Origin: Mercurialis annua
Taxonomy: Eukaryota > Streptophyta > Magnoliopsida > Malpighiales > Euphorbiaceae
Assembly: GCF_937616625.2 (NCBI RefSeq)
Contig: NC_065571.1
Span: forward strand, 53,739,651 to 53,803,650
Length of the DNA: 64,000 nt
Direction of reading: 5' to 3'
Under the pieces are notes generated by a model that was not told the DNA's origin, did no database searches, and saw nothing but the letters and a program-made list of their open reading frames with translations. The position numbers and the translations under genes were made by a program. Positions 1 to 11,307 of this stretch are shown in pieces. Position 1 is the first letter of the stretch. The number at the start of each line of letters is the position of its first letter.

Positions 1-482
1 CCTTGATACCAAACTGAAAAACTGTAGAAAATTCTTGAATTTGAGTAAGACTAGCTATGTGGGTACATTTGAGAATGTGGAGAACTGAGACTGGATGGAA
101 AATTGCGGTTGTGGTTGAAACTGAAGGAAGTTAAAAATGGAGGGTCCCCTCAACCATCCTCACAGATTATATCAACCACCTGTTTTGGAGCACAGATCTC
201 AGCTTCTGTCTTATTATTATAACATCAGCCTTGAGGAAATTTCCAGAAAAAAGTTACCAAGAGAAACGCCAAACTTTCATTACATATCAACTGGCTACTA
301 ACTGTTAAAAAAAATATTTCAACTAAAATTGTACATGTTTAGAACCAAGACTTTGAAGAAAAACCTAAAATTCATCTATAATAGATCAACTTTTTAGAAT
401 CTGTTAAACTAATTGATGAATGCCGAATCCTTTTCAAGTTACTGTCTTTTTTGTTAGAAAAAGATTGAGTCAAAAATATCTG
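1..482. other. 3' flank of the small membrane-protein gene
   Basis: No protein-coding signal is convincing on either strand. The part next to 483 is presumably the 3' untranslated region of the minus-strand gene that follows. The rest may be intergenic or the edge of a gene outside the window. Confidence 0.4.
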
Positions 483-2020
483 TTAAATACTTGGAATGGA
501 CTTTGCCCGTATGAATTGTTTGAGAATCGCTTTCTCTTCATCAATTCGTTTCTTCTCCTCGGGATTCCTTGGCTTCATTTTTCGTTTCTCTTCCAGAATC
601 CATTTGAAAAGCTCACGTTGCTGATCTTCAGGTATGGGATCCTTTGGTTTCACAACAGCTGGAGTGGGGTATGGAGTCTCAGGAATTGAAGGAGTTGTTG
701 CCGTCTCCAAGGGATCTTCCCTTAAGACTGGGATGTCTTTCGCATCTTTCTTTGTAGATCTTCTATCTCGTATGATCAAATTTTTCATTCGGGCGCTGGC
801 AAACATATAAGCTGCAAGTAGTGGAAAGATAGTCAGAACAATCCTTCCATGGTCTGCGGTTATTAAGTATAAATTCGGTCAAGATATATTAATATTGAGC
901 TGACCATTGATTATGAGACTACAAGATTATACGAAAAAATACATAACAGCTATGCAGGTGACTGAAGCTTGAAAAATAAACATCCCTAAACTCTAGAAAT
1001 AAAACTTGACTGTCACATTAACAATAGATCTAAACCATATGGGAAATAGAACAATTGATTGTTCATCAATTTCGACACAGCAAAAAAGACTATAAATTCA
1101 CCTGTAGTCCACATAGTTGGACTACTGAAAAAAAGTAAAGCAAGCTTCTTTCAACAGTTGGTCAGCAACAAGCGGTTCTTTATATTTGAGGATGTGCATG
1201 AATTACAGAAACCCATGTTAACTAAAAATTGTGACCAGCTAATAGAATCAAATTCTAATAACCTAAAAAATAATTCAACTCAGCCTTTAAGTACAACTTA
1301 AGTCCATGTTTAAAACATGAATACAGTTACTACCCACTCCATTCAGGAGAGGAGAGAAAAAAAAAAACGATGCAAGGAGCATTATCCTTAGAACTAGTCG
1401 ACGCATACCAACGCGCATCTTGGTAAAGTTGAAAGCTAGCTCAAAGGGAGCAACATGACAGAAGCCTCAGTCCAATAAACTAATGGTCCAGCTAAAGAAT
1501 TTGATCTTCATTCTACTCTAGGACACCTACATTTTAGTCCTAAAGCTGATCATAACCTCATAATCAAGGCTACTGATATACATTATACATGTATAAATTA
1601 CATACATATTTTCCACTTGAATGCATTACTGTTCAGCAAGTATCACACCCACAAATCCAGTTTTAACTCAATTTTCTCAGCTATACTTAAGCTTATATAA
1701 AAACATTCAATCCTAAAAGCATTAACAAAACTATAAAGATAAGTGGAAAAAAAAAACTCTTTGAGGCAATTTATCAAACACATTAAGCACAAAACTCAAA
1801 ACCCAGATCAAAAACCGCCATTTCAAGTATCATTGAGCAGCTGTACTAAAATAAAACTAATACCCAGTAACCAAAACTAAAAAAAATGTAAAGAAAAGAA
1901 AATTAACAGACCTCCAAGACCCAGATTAGAGATCAAAAGAACACGCCAAATGAGCTTGTAACGCTTAACCAACGATTCTTTCGGATACAGATTTGGGTAT
2001 TTTGATTCTTGCCCTTCCAT
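483..2020 (-). CDS. Small predicted single-pass membrane protein, plant-conserved type, function unknown
   Basis: Two exons on the minus strand: 2020-1912 and 811-483, giving 145 residues. The first exon ends GGAG before a GT donor. The second follows a pyrimidine-rich tract ending TTGCAG, and the join keeps the frame and restores a smooth hydrophobic stretch. The intron is about 1.1 kb. Residues about 23-43 (LIWRVLLISNLGLGAYMFAS) form one membrane segment preceded by a basic KRYK stretch. After it comes a proline-rich acidic linker, then a charged helical tail rich in Glu and Lys (EEKRKMKPRNPEEKKR). I infer a membrane-anchored protein with a soluble tail. The fold resembles small organelle or ER membrane proteins common in plants, but I recognise no named family. 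An alternative acceptor 38 bases upstream also keeps the frame at its junction; it would add DHGRIVLTIFPLLA and is judged less likely. Confidence 0.7.
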
Positions 2021-2559
2021 TTCTTCTTCTTCTTTTTTGATCAAATTTTATTATTTATCTATCAAAAACAATAATTCAAGATCTTTTTTTTTTCACAAAC
2101 TTACTCTCTGTAGTCATAAAAGAACATGAGAATGGGTTTATGTTAATTGTTAGGGGCGGATAATTAATAATTATGGTTTGCTTGCTAATCACTTCTTCTT
2201 CCTATGCTCTTTCAGGAGAAATTATTACTAGCCCATAATTGGACGAGCAGATTTGATTTGAAAAAAACAAATTAAATTTGTTTAAATTTATTATTTAAAA
2301 ATTAGAAAATTGAGGGAAATTTTCACTTACCGTACCTGGATTTTCTTTTAGTTTGTAGTGCGGTACCTAAACTTTAATTTACAATTACGATAAACCTTAA
2401 ATACAATTTTATTATATCATTAATTTCTATCTAGCATACTCGTTAATGTCAATAGGTAGTGTTAGTAATGTAAAAATGACATTCTATTTGAAACATTAAA
2501 ACATATAAAAAATAACAAACAAAATGGAAGGGATGATATTCAGCTGCTACAGATGTTCA
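2021..2559. other. Upstream region of the small membrane-protein gene
   Basis: AT-rich sequence holding the presumed promoter of the minus-strand gene that ends at 2020. A TC-rich stretch lies just before the start codon. No other gene is visible. Confidence 0.4.
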
Positions 2560-2866
2560 AAAAATGGCGGAAGTTTATGTGGAGTTTGTCTTTACCATCA
2601 AAAGTAAAGATTTTTTTGTGGAGGTGTTTCAAAAACTGACTTCTAAGTAGAGTCAATTTGATTAAAAAAGGTCTGCATATTGATCATAGATGTTCTTGTT
2701 GTTCCTGTGATGTATAAATTATTTTACATACTGCATATTGATCATAGATGTGTTTAGATGCATTGATTGTTTTGTAAAAATTTATTAATTGATCTTTTTT
2801 AGGATCTTTTGCCCTCCACTCCTTGTGGTTGTGCCTTATAAAATTATCATTTATCCAAAAAAACAA
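2560..2866 (+). mobile_element. L1-type LINE fragment: reverse-transcriptase zinc-binding region and 3' tail
   Basis: From 2565 the plus strand reads WRKFMWSLSLPSKVKIFLWR, then after one stop codon LLSRVNLIKKGL and a cysteine-rich end. This matches the zf-RVT region at the C-terminus of plant LINE reverse transcriptases in its typical pattern (W..LW.LP.K.K.FLWR, then a Cys cluster). From about 2750 the sequence becomes a 3'-untranslated tail ending in a short A-run near 2857-2863. Two other tails in this window (18040-18155 and 18918-19146) share the end motif CACTCCTTRTGGTTGTGC or a variant of it. The copy is 5'-truncated, carries a stop and is dead. Confidence 0.65.
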
Positions 2867-3154
2867 TATGTCATATAATAATGTTAGTTTAATAGTTTGT
2901 GATTGCTTTTTTTTAGCTTAGAGATAATTGTTGCCTTTCTTTCTTTCTTTCATGCTAACGAAGAGATGACAATGGAAGCAAATTTAGCATAGAAAGTTGT
3001 AGGAGATGAATTTATTAGTCAATCTTAGAGGGAATATGTCCCTCAAAATATTCAACAATATGTCATGGCAGACTATTTGGCTATTATTAAATGAAGGCAA
3101 AAGGTACAAAAAGTTCTCGTAGTTTTCACAAAAATATAAATCAGTCATTTTATT

Positions 3155-3770
3155 TTTTTGGGTATAATTAAGCACTCTTTATTTTCAAATAGAACAAATA
3201 ACCTCTTTCGTCCAACACTATTAGAAATACTCGTTAATGACTAACATGTTTCTCATAATCATATGGAAAAAAAAATTCAAAAATAATTTTCCTGTTTAAA
3301 ATATTTACCGAAAATTTGAAGGAGTTAGTGTTCTAAAAGTAAACTAAAAGGGTTTATTTGTTCGATTTTAAAAGGATTAATTACATATAAAATCACCACC
3401 TTTACACGAAATTGCAAAAATAACACGACCTTTAAAATATGACAATTCATGGCACCACCTTTCATTTTTTTCAAAAACAACATGGATACATTGTTAATGG
3501 CATTTTTGCTGACGTGTCATGACACGTGGCACTCCCAAAGGGTGTTCAAGTCAGCAAAATTTTATCTAAAAACGTGCTCATGTTGTTTTTAAAAAAGAAT
3601 GAAAGGTGATGACCTGAATTGACACGTTTTAAAGGTCGTGTTATTTTTGAGAATTCATGTAAAGATGGTGATTTTATATGTAATTAACTCATTTTAAAAT
3701 AACGAGGATTTAATTATTCAATTTTAAAAACACGAGAACTTAATTATATTCAAAAAAATAAAAAAGATGA
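3155..3770. repeat. Outer foldback element, interrupted by another foldback
   Basis: Both arms carry a TATAATTAAG motif followed by an imperfect inverted copy of the same text (about 3165-3215 on the left, about 3700-3760 on the right). The right arm is separated from the left by a second, better conserved inverted repeat at 3377-3687. This looks like one non-autonomous element inserted into another. No coding capacity. Confidence 0.4.
3377..3687. mobile_element. Foldback MITE with long terminal inverted repeats
   Basis: The 311-base unit begins TTAATTACATATAAAATCAC and ends with the near-exact inverse. The arms are roughly 100 bases each, matching through the ACACGACCTTTAAA and CACCTTTCATT motifs. 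The centre holds a smaller palindrome around TGTCATGACACG. There is no open reading frame. The superfamily is not certain; long arms suggest a Mutator-like or other foldback type. Confidence 0.65.
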
Positions 3771-3913
3771 TCTATACTTTAAAAAAAATTGAGGGCTTAT
3801 TTATATCTTCTGCTTTTGATGAAACTTTATGTTTTCTAAAAAAAAAAGGCCGGATATAAAAGAATTAAAATATTCAAATGATTCTAAATCTTCATTCTTT
3901 TCATGACTTACTT

Positions 3914-4381
3914 CTAGATAGCACGGAAACGGAAACGGGAAACGGAAACGATACGAAACAGACACGGGGAAACGAAAGTTTTTCAAAATGAAGGACACGA
4001 AACGTGGGGGAAACGTGTAAATAACAAAAATGTAGGGATATATTTATAAAAATATTATTTAAATATTTATGATAATTAACAAAATAATTCATTTTAATAT
4101 ACTAAATATTTAAAATTTTATAAATCTATAAAAAATATAATATAATTCAACACAAATAAGTATATTTGATGTATTGTGGGCAATACGAATGTAAAATTTA
4201 TGGGTAGCTAGTTAGATTTTTTTATTTGTGGGTAATAATTTTACATTTTTTTACAAATTTTAATTTTTATTATTTACAGAAACGGCCCGAAACGTTTCGT
4301 ACGGGTGTCCAAGAGTTTCCGGTTTCTGAAACGTTTCTGAAACGGAAAACGCAACTTTGTCGAAGTTTCGGTGCTTCTTAG
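3914..4381. mobile_element. hAT-like MITE with GAAACG-rich ends
   Basis: The left end is CTAGATAGCACGGAAAC. The inverse of the right end is CTAAGAAGCACCGAAAC. Both ends carry runs of GAAACG repeats and the middle is plain AT-rich DNA. CTTACTT flanks the unit on both sides (3907-3913 and 4382-4388), consistent with the roughly 8-base target duplication of hAT elements. No coding sequence is present, so it would depend on a transposase from elsewhere. Confidence 0.6.
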
Positions 4382-4388
4382 CTTACTT

Positions 4389-6220
4389 GCACATATTGTT
4401 GCCCATGAAAAGAATGAAGATTTGCTGTTTTAATTAAAATTATATTTATTTTATTATTATTTTAATTTTAAATATATTTTTTTTATTCTCAACCATCTGT
4501 CATTTTTTTCTCTTTTTTTATTCTTCTTTGCTGTCTCTTCTCTTCTTTTCTATATTTGTTCTCTTCTTTTTCTTCGTTTTTCCATCACTTTATCGTCGCT
4601 CCGTCGTTTTTTATAATTAATTTTAGGAATTTTTTTAACTTTTAGATTTAAAAAAATTACTCTTGTTTTTTTTTCAATTCAGATCTTAAAATCTGCATAA
4701 AAAATAATTTTTATGGATGAAAAAAATGAAAATTAAATTAAATTTAAGAATTCAATCAAAAAAAAGTAAAAAGTAGAAGCGTTCTTCAATTACAAATTAA
4801 TTTTTGTTTTGTATAAAATAACGTCTGATTATCATATGAGTATCACAAACATTATCATATCGGTTTCATAACATTGCAAGAAAACAATTTTTTAGAGAAA
4901 ACAGTACTTGATTATCATATCAGGATCATAACATTATCTATAAGTATCATAATATTATGCAATTTATGAAAATAGTATGATACAGTTATGACAATAGTAT
5001 AATAAGATTGTGATAATAGATAAATAAGGTTTTAATAATAGTATAATCAGGTTTATGATAATAAAATAATAAAATTATGCTAATAGTAGATTATGATAAA
5101 ATATATCATGATAATATTATTGGTAATTGTATGATAATAGTATGATGAAGTACGAAGAAAAAACTTACAAAAAAATTATGATACCGAGATGATAATATTA
5201 TAATACCTACATGATTACGGAGTAAAATTGTAATTATTTTATAACCGAGAGCAAAAATATAAATCTGGAAAAAATAAAAAGTATTTTTCTATGTTTTTCA
5301 TATTGAGATAAAAAGTGCAAATATTTTCAAATTTTAGATAAATACGTACACTTTCCATTATCTTTATGATGTTTGTACTGGGCTCAGTACAAGCCCATTA
5401 ATTTCGGCCCAAACATATCGAGTTCTCCTTTGTATCAAATGGCCCAGATTAAATATCTATATTTTTGTTTAGTTCTAATTTCATTTTTCTTTCCTTCAAT
5501 CCTTTTTCTTCTTCTTCTTTTTGAGTCCTGAATACATATAGAAAGTACTAAATGAACCAACAGCTTTGTACTACTTGAAGAAAATGAATTAAGTCATTCT
5601 AAATACCTTATTTTAAAATTTATATAGTATACTATATCATTACATTTTAAAATAGAGATTTAAAACTTAATTGAGAAGTTCATATTATTCCTTTAAAAGA
5701 GTATAATGGATTCATATTAATGTTTTGGTAAGACATTATTGGGAAAATTATAAAAACAGCCTAAAATGGATTTTCCATTCTTTCAAAATATGTTTTGAAA
5801 AATCGTGCACTCTGAGTTTTTTTTATACCTATTTTTTAAAATAAATTACTATGAAGTAGTGTGCATTAATTTAGATCTAATTGAATCAGTTTTTTTTATA
5901 ATTGGGAAGGAGCAGTGCTTGTGGGAAAAATCAAACCCACAATGTGGCAGTTTGCTAGCGCTTATATTATTTGTAATATAGTTCATTGGTCTAATTGAAT
6001 CAATTGTTTATCTTAATTAAAGTAATCAACCCAAATAGAATTTATAAAAGAAATTAAATACTAAATCAAATCGATTCGAACAAGTTGGTTTGATTGATTT
6101 TTACTATTTTTAAAATCAATTTAAATTAAAAAAGTAAATTACTTGTTTTTATATAATTTTGAAACTAAATCTATTAACTTTAATTATCCAATTTGGTTTA
6201 AAATTTCTACATCTCTATAG
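4389..6220. other. AT-rich intergenic DNA with TGATAATAGTAT-like repeats and a cluster of TGGGCY sites
   Basis: No open gene. Between about 4815 and 5215 there are many imperfect copies of ATTATCAT, ATGATAAT and GATAATAGTAT in both directions, probably a decayed low-complexity repeat. At about 5378-5455 four TGGGCY or GGCCCA motifs (site II type) occur close together and are followed by a CTTCTTCTT-rich stretch, which resembles a plant core promoter. No matching start exon is evident. Confidence 0.4.
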
Positions 6221-6348
6221 ATCTATCTGTAGATGAATGGCTGAGTGATGAAGATGCACAAGTTGCAACGACAAAACGAATTAAACTTGAAACATCAACT
6301 TCCTACGCAGAACACCAATACGACCACTTGATTAATTTGACTAAATTC
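6221..6348 (+). pseudogene. Isolated exon-like segment with acceptor and donor sites
   Basis: The segment follows a pyrimidine-rich tract ending TCTCTATAG and is followed by GTAAGT. Between them one frame is open and protein-like: LSVDEWLSDEDAQVATTKRI, followed by KLETSTSYAEHQYDHLINLTKF. It has ordinary codon use and base composition clearly less AT-rich than its surroundings. The other frames are closed or poor. I found no partner exons nearby and do not recognise the family. It may be a relic of a broken gene, a fragment captured by a transposon, or one exon of a gene whose other exons I missed. Confidence 0.35.
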
Positions 6349-7068
6349 GTAAGTGTAAAAAACTACACTTTTCTAATATTTAGACAAAATAAATCTACCT
6401 ACTCATAATTATAGTTTGTTTATTAAAAATATCTTAATTTAAATTATCAATTTGGTTTATTATTTTTACCGTCATTATCAAATATTACTCACAACTCTTT
6501 TAGAACTGATGTGACACAATATTAAAACACATCCATCTTGGCATTATAGAATTGTGCCATGTGAGTTTCAAATTAGACATGAAGGTTAAATATAATTAAA
6601 ATAATGTATCAAATTAACTAATTATATTAAAAAATTATAATATATTTAGCAATCAAAATATACTTATCGATAGATAAATTTATTTTAGCTAATATTTATC
6701 AAACAATTAAAGCCACTGCGATAGAGATGGAGTGAATTTTTTTATTCTTGTTTCTTCAGAAATCTCTTGAATATAGAATAATCTTAAAAGCTTTTTTTTT
6801 TTTGAAAACATTATCGTTTTAAAATTTTAATAGATTTTATTTGACCCAGTTTAAATTAATCGGGACGGTAAAAAGTTCTGAAAATTGGATGGTCCCATAT
6901 AGCAAGAAAAGAACAAAAGAAGTCACGGCTATGCATTCCTTGTTATTGTACTTGCCATTTTAGACGATGCACTTCTCCTCATTCAGAAAGTAGTTTTGCA
7001 TCTCATAGACAAAAGTACTTTTCTTCTCATTCTAAATCAGAAGACACTAAAATAAATTAGTTAATAAG
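6349..7068. other. AT-rich DNA without a recognised feature
   Basis: I searched both strands for exons continuing the segment at 6221-6348 and for repeats. Nothing convincing was seen. Confidence 0.35.
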
Positions 7069-7252
7069 CAGGGGAAGAACTAGGAATTCGAATATAGAGG
7101 GACGTGATCGTATAAAAAGAAATTTGAAGGGGCAGATTGTAAAGAAAAGAGAAAATTAGTAACCATATTTTTTAAAATAAAGCACTATTTTGTAAAATAT
7201 AAAAAATTTAGGAGGACGGTCGCCTCTTCACCTTCTCAGGGTCCGCCCTAAC
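7069..7252. mobile_element. Small non-autonomous element with CAGGGG ends
   Basis: The left end is CAGGGGAAGAACTAGGAA. The right end contains GGTCCGCCCTAAC, whose inverse resembles the left end loosely. AATAAG flanks both sides (7063-7068 and 7253-7258), which may be a target duplication. The unit is only 184 bases with no coding sequence. The superfamily is not settled. Confidence 0.4.
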
Positions 7253-7338
7253 AATAAGTATGATGTTCTCTAATTTAAAAAGGCGTATCTCATCACAATC
7301 CCTCGTATAAGGTAATTTAATTATTTAAATATATTTTG

Positions 7339-7642
7339 CCTTTTATTTTTTTGGTTTATCATCCTATTATAAAAAAAATTAGTTTTAATTTTCAATTTGA
7401 GTTTCTTGTAGCTATTTATTCAAATTGGAATAGAAATAAATTTTAATATATCTTTCATATTTTTTCATGATTGAATTTTTTTTATAATAGTTATATAAGT
7501 TGGAATAATATAAAGCAATATAATAAACATATTTGAATTTGTTTCCACATCAATTTGGATATATTACTACAATTGAAACTAAAAATTAAAAATAAGATAA
7601 ATTTTTTAAAAGGTGGAGTCATAAATAAAAAAGTCAAAAAGA
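7339..7642. repeat. Diverged foldback repeat
   Basis: The left arm (GTTTCTTGTAGCTATTTATT region) pairs imperfectly with the right arm (ATATTACTACAATTGAAAC region). The flanking text on both sides reads as inverse copies of a CTTTTTGACTTTTTTATTTA motif. Divergence is high. It appears related to the repeat at 7923-8218. Confidence 0.35.
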
Positions 7643-7922
7643 TGAGACGTTTTTAGATGATTGAATCCTTATATAAGCGTAATTAGAGTTGCGCAGTAAC
7701 AAAATCAAACCAATCAATTCAAATCTATTCGAATTCAAACCAAATCACAATCTAAATATTTTTAGTTTGATTTTGGTTTGAGAAAATAAAAGGTTAACTA
7801 ATGATTTTAATTTTTGATTTCATAAATTATAAACCAACATTAAATAACTAAAAACATGTCTATAAAATCATATTCTCTTGTTAGAATTATATTCTACGAG
7901 ATAATATTTATCTCACATTTTC

Positions 7923-8218
7923 TATTTTGATTTTATTTATATTCTAATCTTTTCAAAACGTTAATTTTGGTCTAATTGTAATAATTGTATTTCAATTGTA
8001 GCTAATTTTTATAGAGCCAAACCATTTTCAATGGACAACTATATTTATTTTGATAATACATTTAAATTAAAGAAGAAAAGGTTGGGCCATAAATAAAAAA
8101 ATCAAAAAGATTTGAATTTATTTTTTATTAATTGGCTACAACTGAAATATATTTATCAAAATTGGACCAAAAATGACGTTTTTTAAAAGGTTATAATATA
8201 AATAAAAAATAAAAAAAG
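7923..8218. repeat. Foldback repeat with arms of about 80 bases
   Basis: The left arm holds TTATATTCTAATCTTTTC followed by TTTTGGTCTAAT. The right arm holds the inverse, including ATTGGACCAAAAATGACG and TTATAATATAAATAA. The centre carries TGTAGCTAAT and its inverse. No coding sequence. Probably a MITE or MITE-like unit. Confidence 0.5.
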
Positions 8219-8409
8219 TTATAATTTTAAGTGATCATGCCTATTTTTAATATTATTTGACAAACAATTTATATTAGTAGTTCATATTGTTTTTTATAAT
8301 TTTAAATGCTTACCATTTATTATCAATTGAGAAATTTTTATATTTGACAATTTTAGGATATCAGTTTAATATAATATAAAATTTCAACTATCCAAATCGA
8401 GTCTTCTAA

Positions 8410-8520
8410 CTGGATGTATTCAGTAGCTTTCTCTGTGGGTACGATATCCGAACTTCGCAATCTGTATTACAAGTTGGTATACGTACGCTTGCGTATTTTT
8501 ACCAACGGATATTCCTGAAT
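8410..8520. repeat. Possible LTR-retrotransposon fragment
   Basis: The stretch containing CTCTGTGGGTACGATATCC and ACGTACGCTTGCGTA is much less AT-rich than its surroundings. It resembles the short segment near LTR ends of plant retroelements that reads TGTGGGWWCGA followed by a CTTGCG motif. No matching second LTR was found, so this is tentative. Confidence 0.25.
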
Positions 8521-9545
8521 AAAACTTTCTCTTGAATGAAGAATCTCTTTCCTATTCAAATACAATCCTACTAAATAAGAATCACTTCTACTTGAACTCT
8601 ACTATGTATTTTCTAAATTATTATATAAAAAATTTAAGGTATATCTGAAAATAGATTTATATTGATATATACACAAAACGCTGCTCAAATCCTAAACTGA
8701 CTTTAACATCAGAGAGTTAATCGGAAAAGCACCGTCCAGTTAGCTATGTATCCTGTTTAATTTGCACGTTTAATCAGTGGATCAGAAGACAGACTTCATC
8801 AATTATCTCACATGTAAATTGAAAAATTTCTAAAATTGGATTAGCGGAATTGCTATCAAATTTTTTAAATTAGCTAAAACTGATGAAATTCAAAAATTTA
8901 TAAATTTATAAAATCTGAAATATTTGATTTATTTTTTATAACTCAAATTCGACGCGCGGTTATTCTAATTGATTTGATAATTGGCTCGACTATGCTGATA
9001 TGCTTGAATGAACTATTTCAGAATCCGATCTAGACAAAAAATTCTCATGATCAAAAACGTATATCGATCAATTGATCTAAGCCACTCAAAAAGATCTAGA
9101 TAAAGTGTGGGTTCATGCCATGTTCAAAACTTCATCTCGTGATTCATATGAATATGTCTCCTTATTACAATCCAAAACCATGCATTATTAACACAATCTG
9201 TACCATAATTCATGTCTAAATAATTCAATTGACTTTATCAGTATCATGTCCAGAAATTAGAGCTAAACAAGCCAAAAATTAACAAATGATGGAAACAAAA
9301 ACCTTGGACATAGTTTTATTAAGCTTGATACGACACAACATAATCAATGTAGACGAACAAGTGATCCATTATTTGGTTATCAACATGCCCTAATCCACTC
9401 TAATTAATTTTAAATTTTCCTCACACTAATCAAACAATATTCTCTCACACAAAATATTCATTCTAGCTAATAATTAAGCTCACTCTAAAATAACTTATAT
9501 AACTAATCAAAAGAAATTAATAAATATCATTAGTGCAAAAACTAA
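8521..9545. other. Intergenic DNA 3' of the GATA gene
   Basis: AT-rich. The portion close to 9545 is presumably the 3' untranslated region of the minus-strand GATA gene. Nothing else was recognised. Confidence 0.4.
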
Positions 9546-11307
9546 TCAGCCATGAACTAAGCCATAAGATAAAGCCATCAATAGAATGGCAGCTTCTTTC
9601 TCATCTTGAGGGAAAAGTTGTTGAAAAGCCGAATTCTTACTCAAGATTGTTGACGATAAGTCCTCGAAACAAAGCTTATTTTTTCGGTTTGCTCGAGATT
9701 GAGATGTAAATTTGCACCGTTTCTTGAATGGAAGATGACTGTTGTTGTTGTTGTTGTTGTTCGTCTTTTTTTCTTTATTTTTGTTTTTCTTCACCTTATC
9801 ATTACTATTCTTCATTGAAACTGTGCCAGCACTCAAAATTGTGCCATTTGCATTTGCTTGAGCTGCAGCCAAGGCTCGCCTTGCCTTTCTTTGTCGAATT
9901 CCGCAAGCGTTGCAAAGCGACTGAACCAAAATTAAGTTAATTTGTAAGAAATTTATTGATCTGCCTCTATTCCTACATGTTTGGAAAATTAAGAATTTTT
10001 TCATTCATGTAAACAAAAAAATCTAATTTCCCAGCGACAAGATGTAACTATAAATTTCTGCTTACATGAACGGCGTAAATAGAATATTGAATTCCTCATA
10101 TCATAAATTTTTAAAAATCTAAAACTCCGTTTTTAATTTTAAAATGGATATTATCTTCAAAATGGTGAGCAAAATTAGAAAAATATACTTTTTTCGGTCA
10201 TCTATGTACGTAAGAAATATATCACGTCAAACTGGTAGCTCACTTTTCTTTACTAGAGAAATAGATATTTAGTTACTAAATGAAAAAAAAATTAAAATTT
10301 CGTTAATCGTAGTATAAAAATAGTATAGTTTGATAACCGTTAAAATATTTAATCCGAAATTAAAGATAGGGCACACGGATTAACTAAGAAAGAGGTGAAA
10401 TTTTATAGTTAAAAAGAAAAAAAGGTACCTTAGGGCCTCCTGGTCCACTCCTCCAAAGAGGGGTTTTGGTAGTGTTACAATCAGTACAAACCCTAATTGA
10501 GTTGCTAGTGTTGTTGTTATCTTCTTGTAAAGCTGACAAATACAAACGTCCCTTTGCATCTTCAGACTTGTGCATAGAAATCTCTGCTCTATTATTATTG
10601 TTATTGCCAGCCGTTTGATCGTCCGATCGCATCATCTTCCTCATCAACCTCATCTTTGAAGACATCCACTTAACACAAATTTTTTCTCTTTGATCATCGT
10701 CGTCTTTCTTGCAAACTGCAGTCAAGTTTTCACCATGTGTGTTCTGGTCCACTGCTGGTTGATGATCATCCCATGATCCATGATGCAAAACCTAAGATCA
10801 AAAAAAATGATTTTTTCCCCAATGAGATCATAAAGAATATGATTAAAAAGAATCGCGATTACTGAATATATTTTATTTTTACACTTCAGTTATCATCGTT
10901 TCATTTTTCTATATTTTGATAATCTAACTTCCATTTATTCAAGCGAATTATCGCTTATGTGACCAACGGAAAGTTATGTGGCACATAACTCTTCCATTGC
11001 TACATAAGTAATTCTTGAAATAACATTAAATAACTCATATTAATGCGAATTTTTTTTGAACCCTAAATAACAAGATCATGAAAGCACATATAAATATATA
11101 TACCTGTTCGTGATGGGGTAAAGGCTGATGGTAACAGTGTGCAGGAGGTTCTTGAAGATGAGAATTAGGGTTAAGAAAATTAGGGTAAGACATGGAAGAA
11201 GATGAAGAAGCATCTTCAGTAGGAGCTTTGGAGTAAAATATGAGTTGATGGGGCTGATCTTCATTAAGATCTATAGTAAAAGTGGAATGATAATTAGCAG
11301 AAGTCAT
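9546..11307 (-). CDS. GATA21/GATA22-like: GATA transcription factor, class B with LLM C-terminus (GNC/CGA1 type)
   Basis: Three exons on the minus strand: 11307-11104, 10791-10429 and 9920-9546, giving 313 residues with both joins in phase 0. The GATA zinc finger spans the exon 2/3 border. It starts CTDCNTTKTPLWRSGPGGPK (residues about 170-189) and continues SLCNACGIRQRKARR, so it is CX2CX18CX2C. The protein ends LLMALSYGLVHG, the LLM signature of the GNC and GNL/CGA1 subgroup. The N-terminus has the subgroup-like NYHSTFTIDLNEDQ. The third exon encodes a poly-Asn run and a basic stretch likely to help nuclear import. In Arabidopsis these factors promote chloroplast development and act downstream of nitrate, light, cytokinin and gibberellin signals. 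An in-frame upstream ATG at 11487 would add 60 residues, but the family start argues for 11307. Confidence 0.92.

Noticed and set aside
1059..1301. 80-codon frame in the first gene's intron
   Set aside because: It lies on the opposite strand of an intron and has no recognisable composition or motif.
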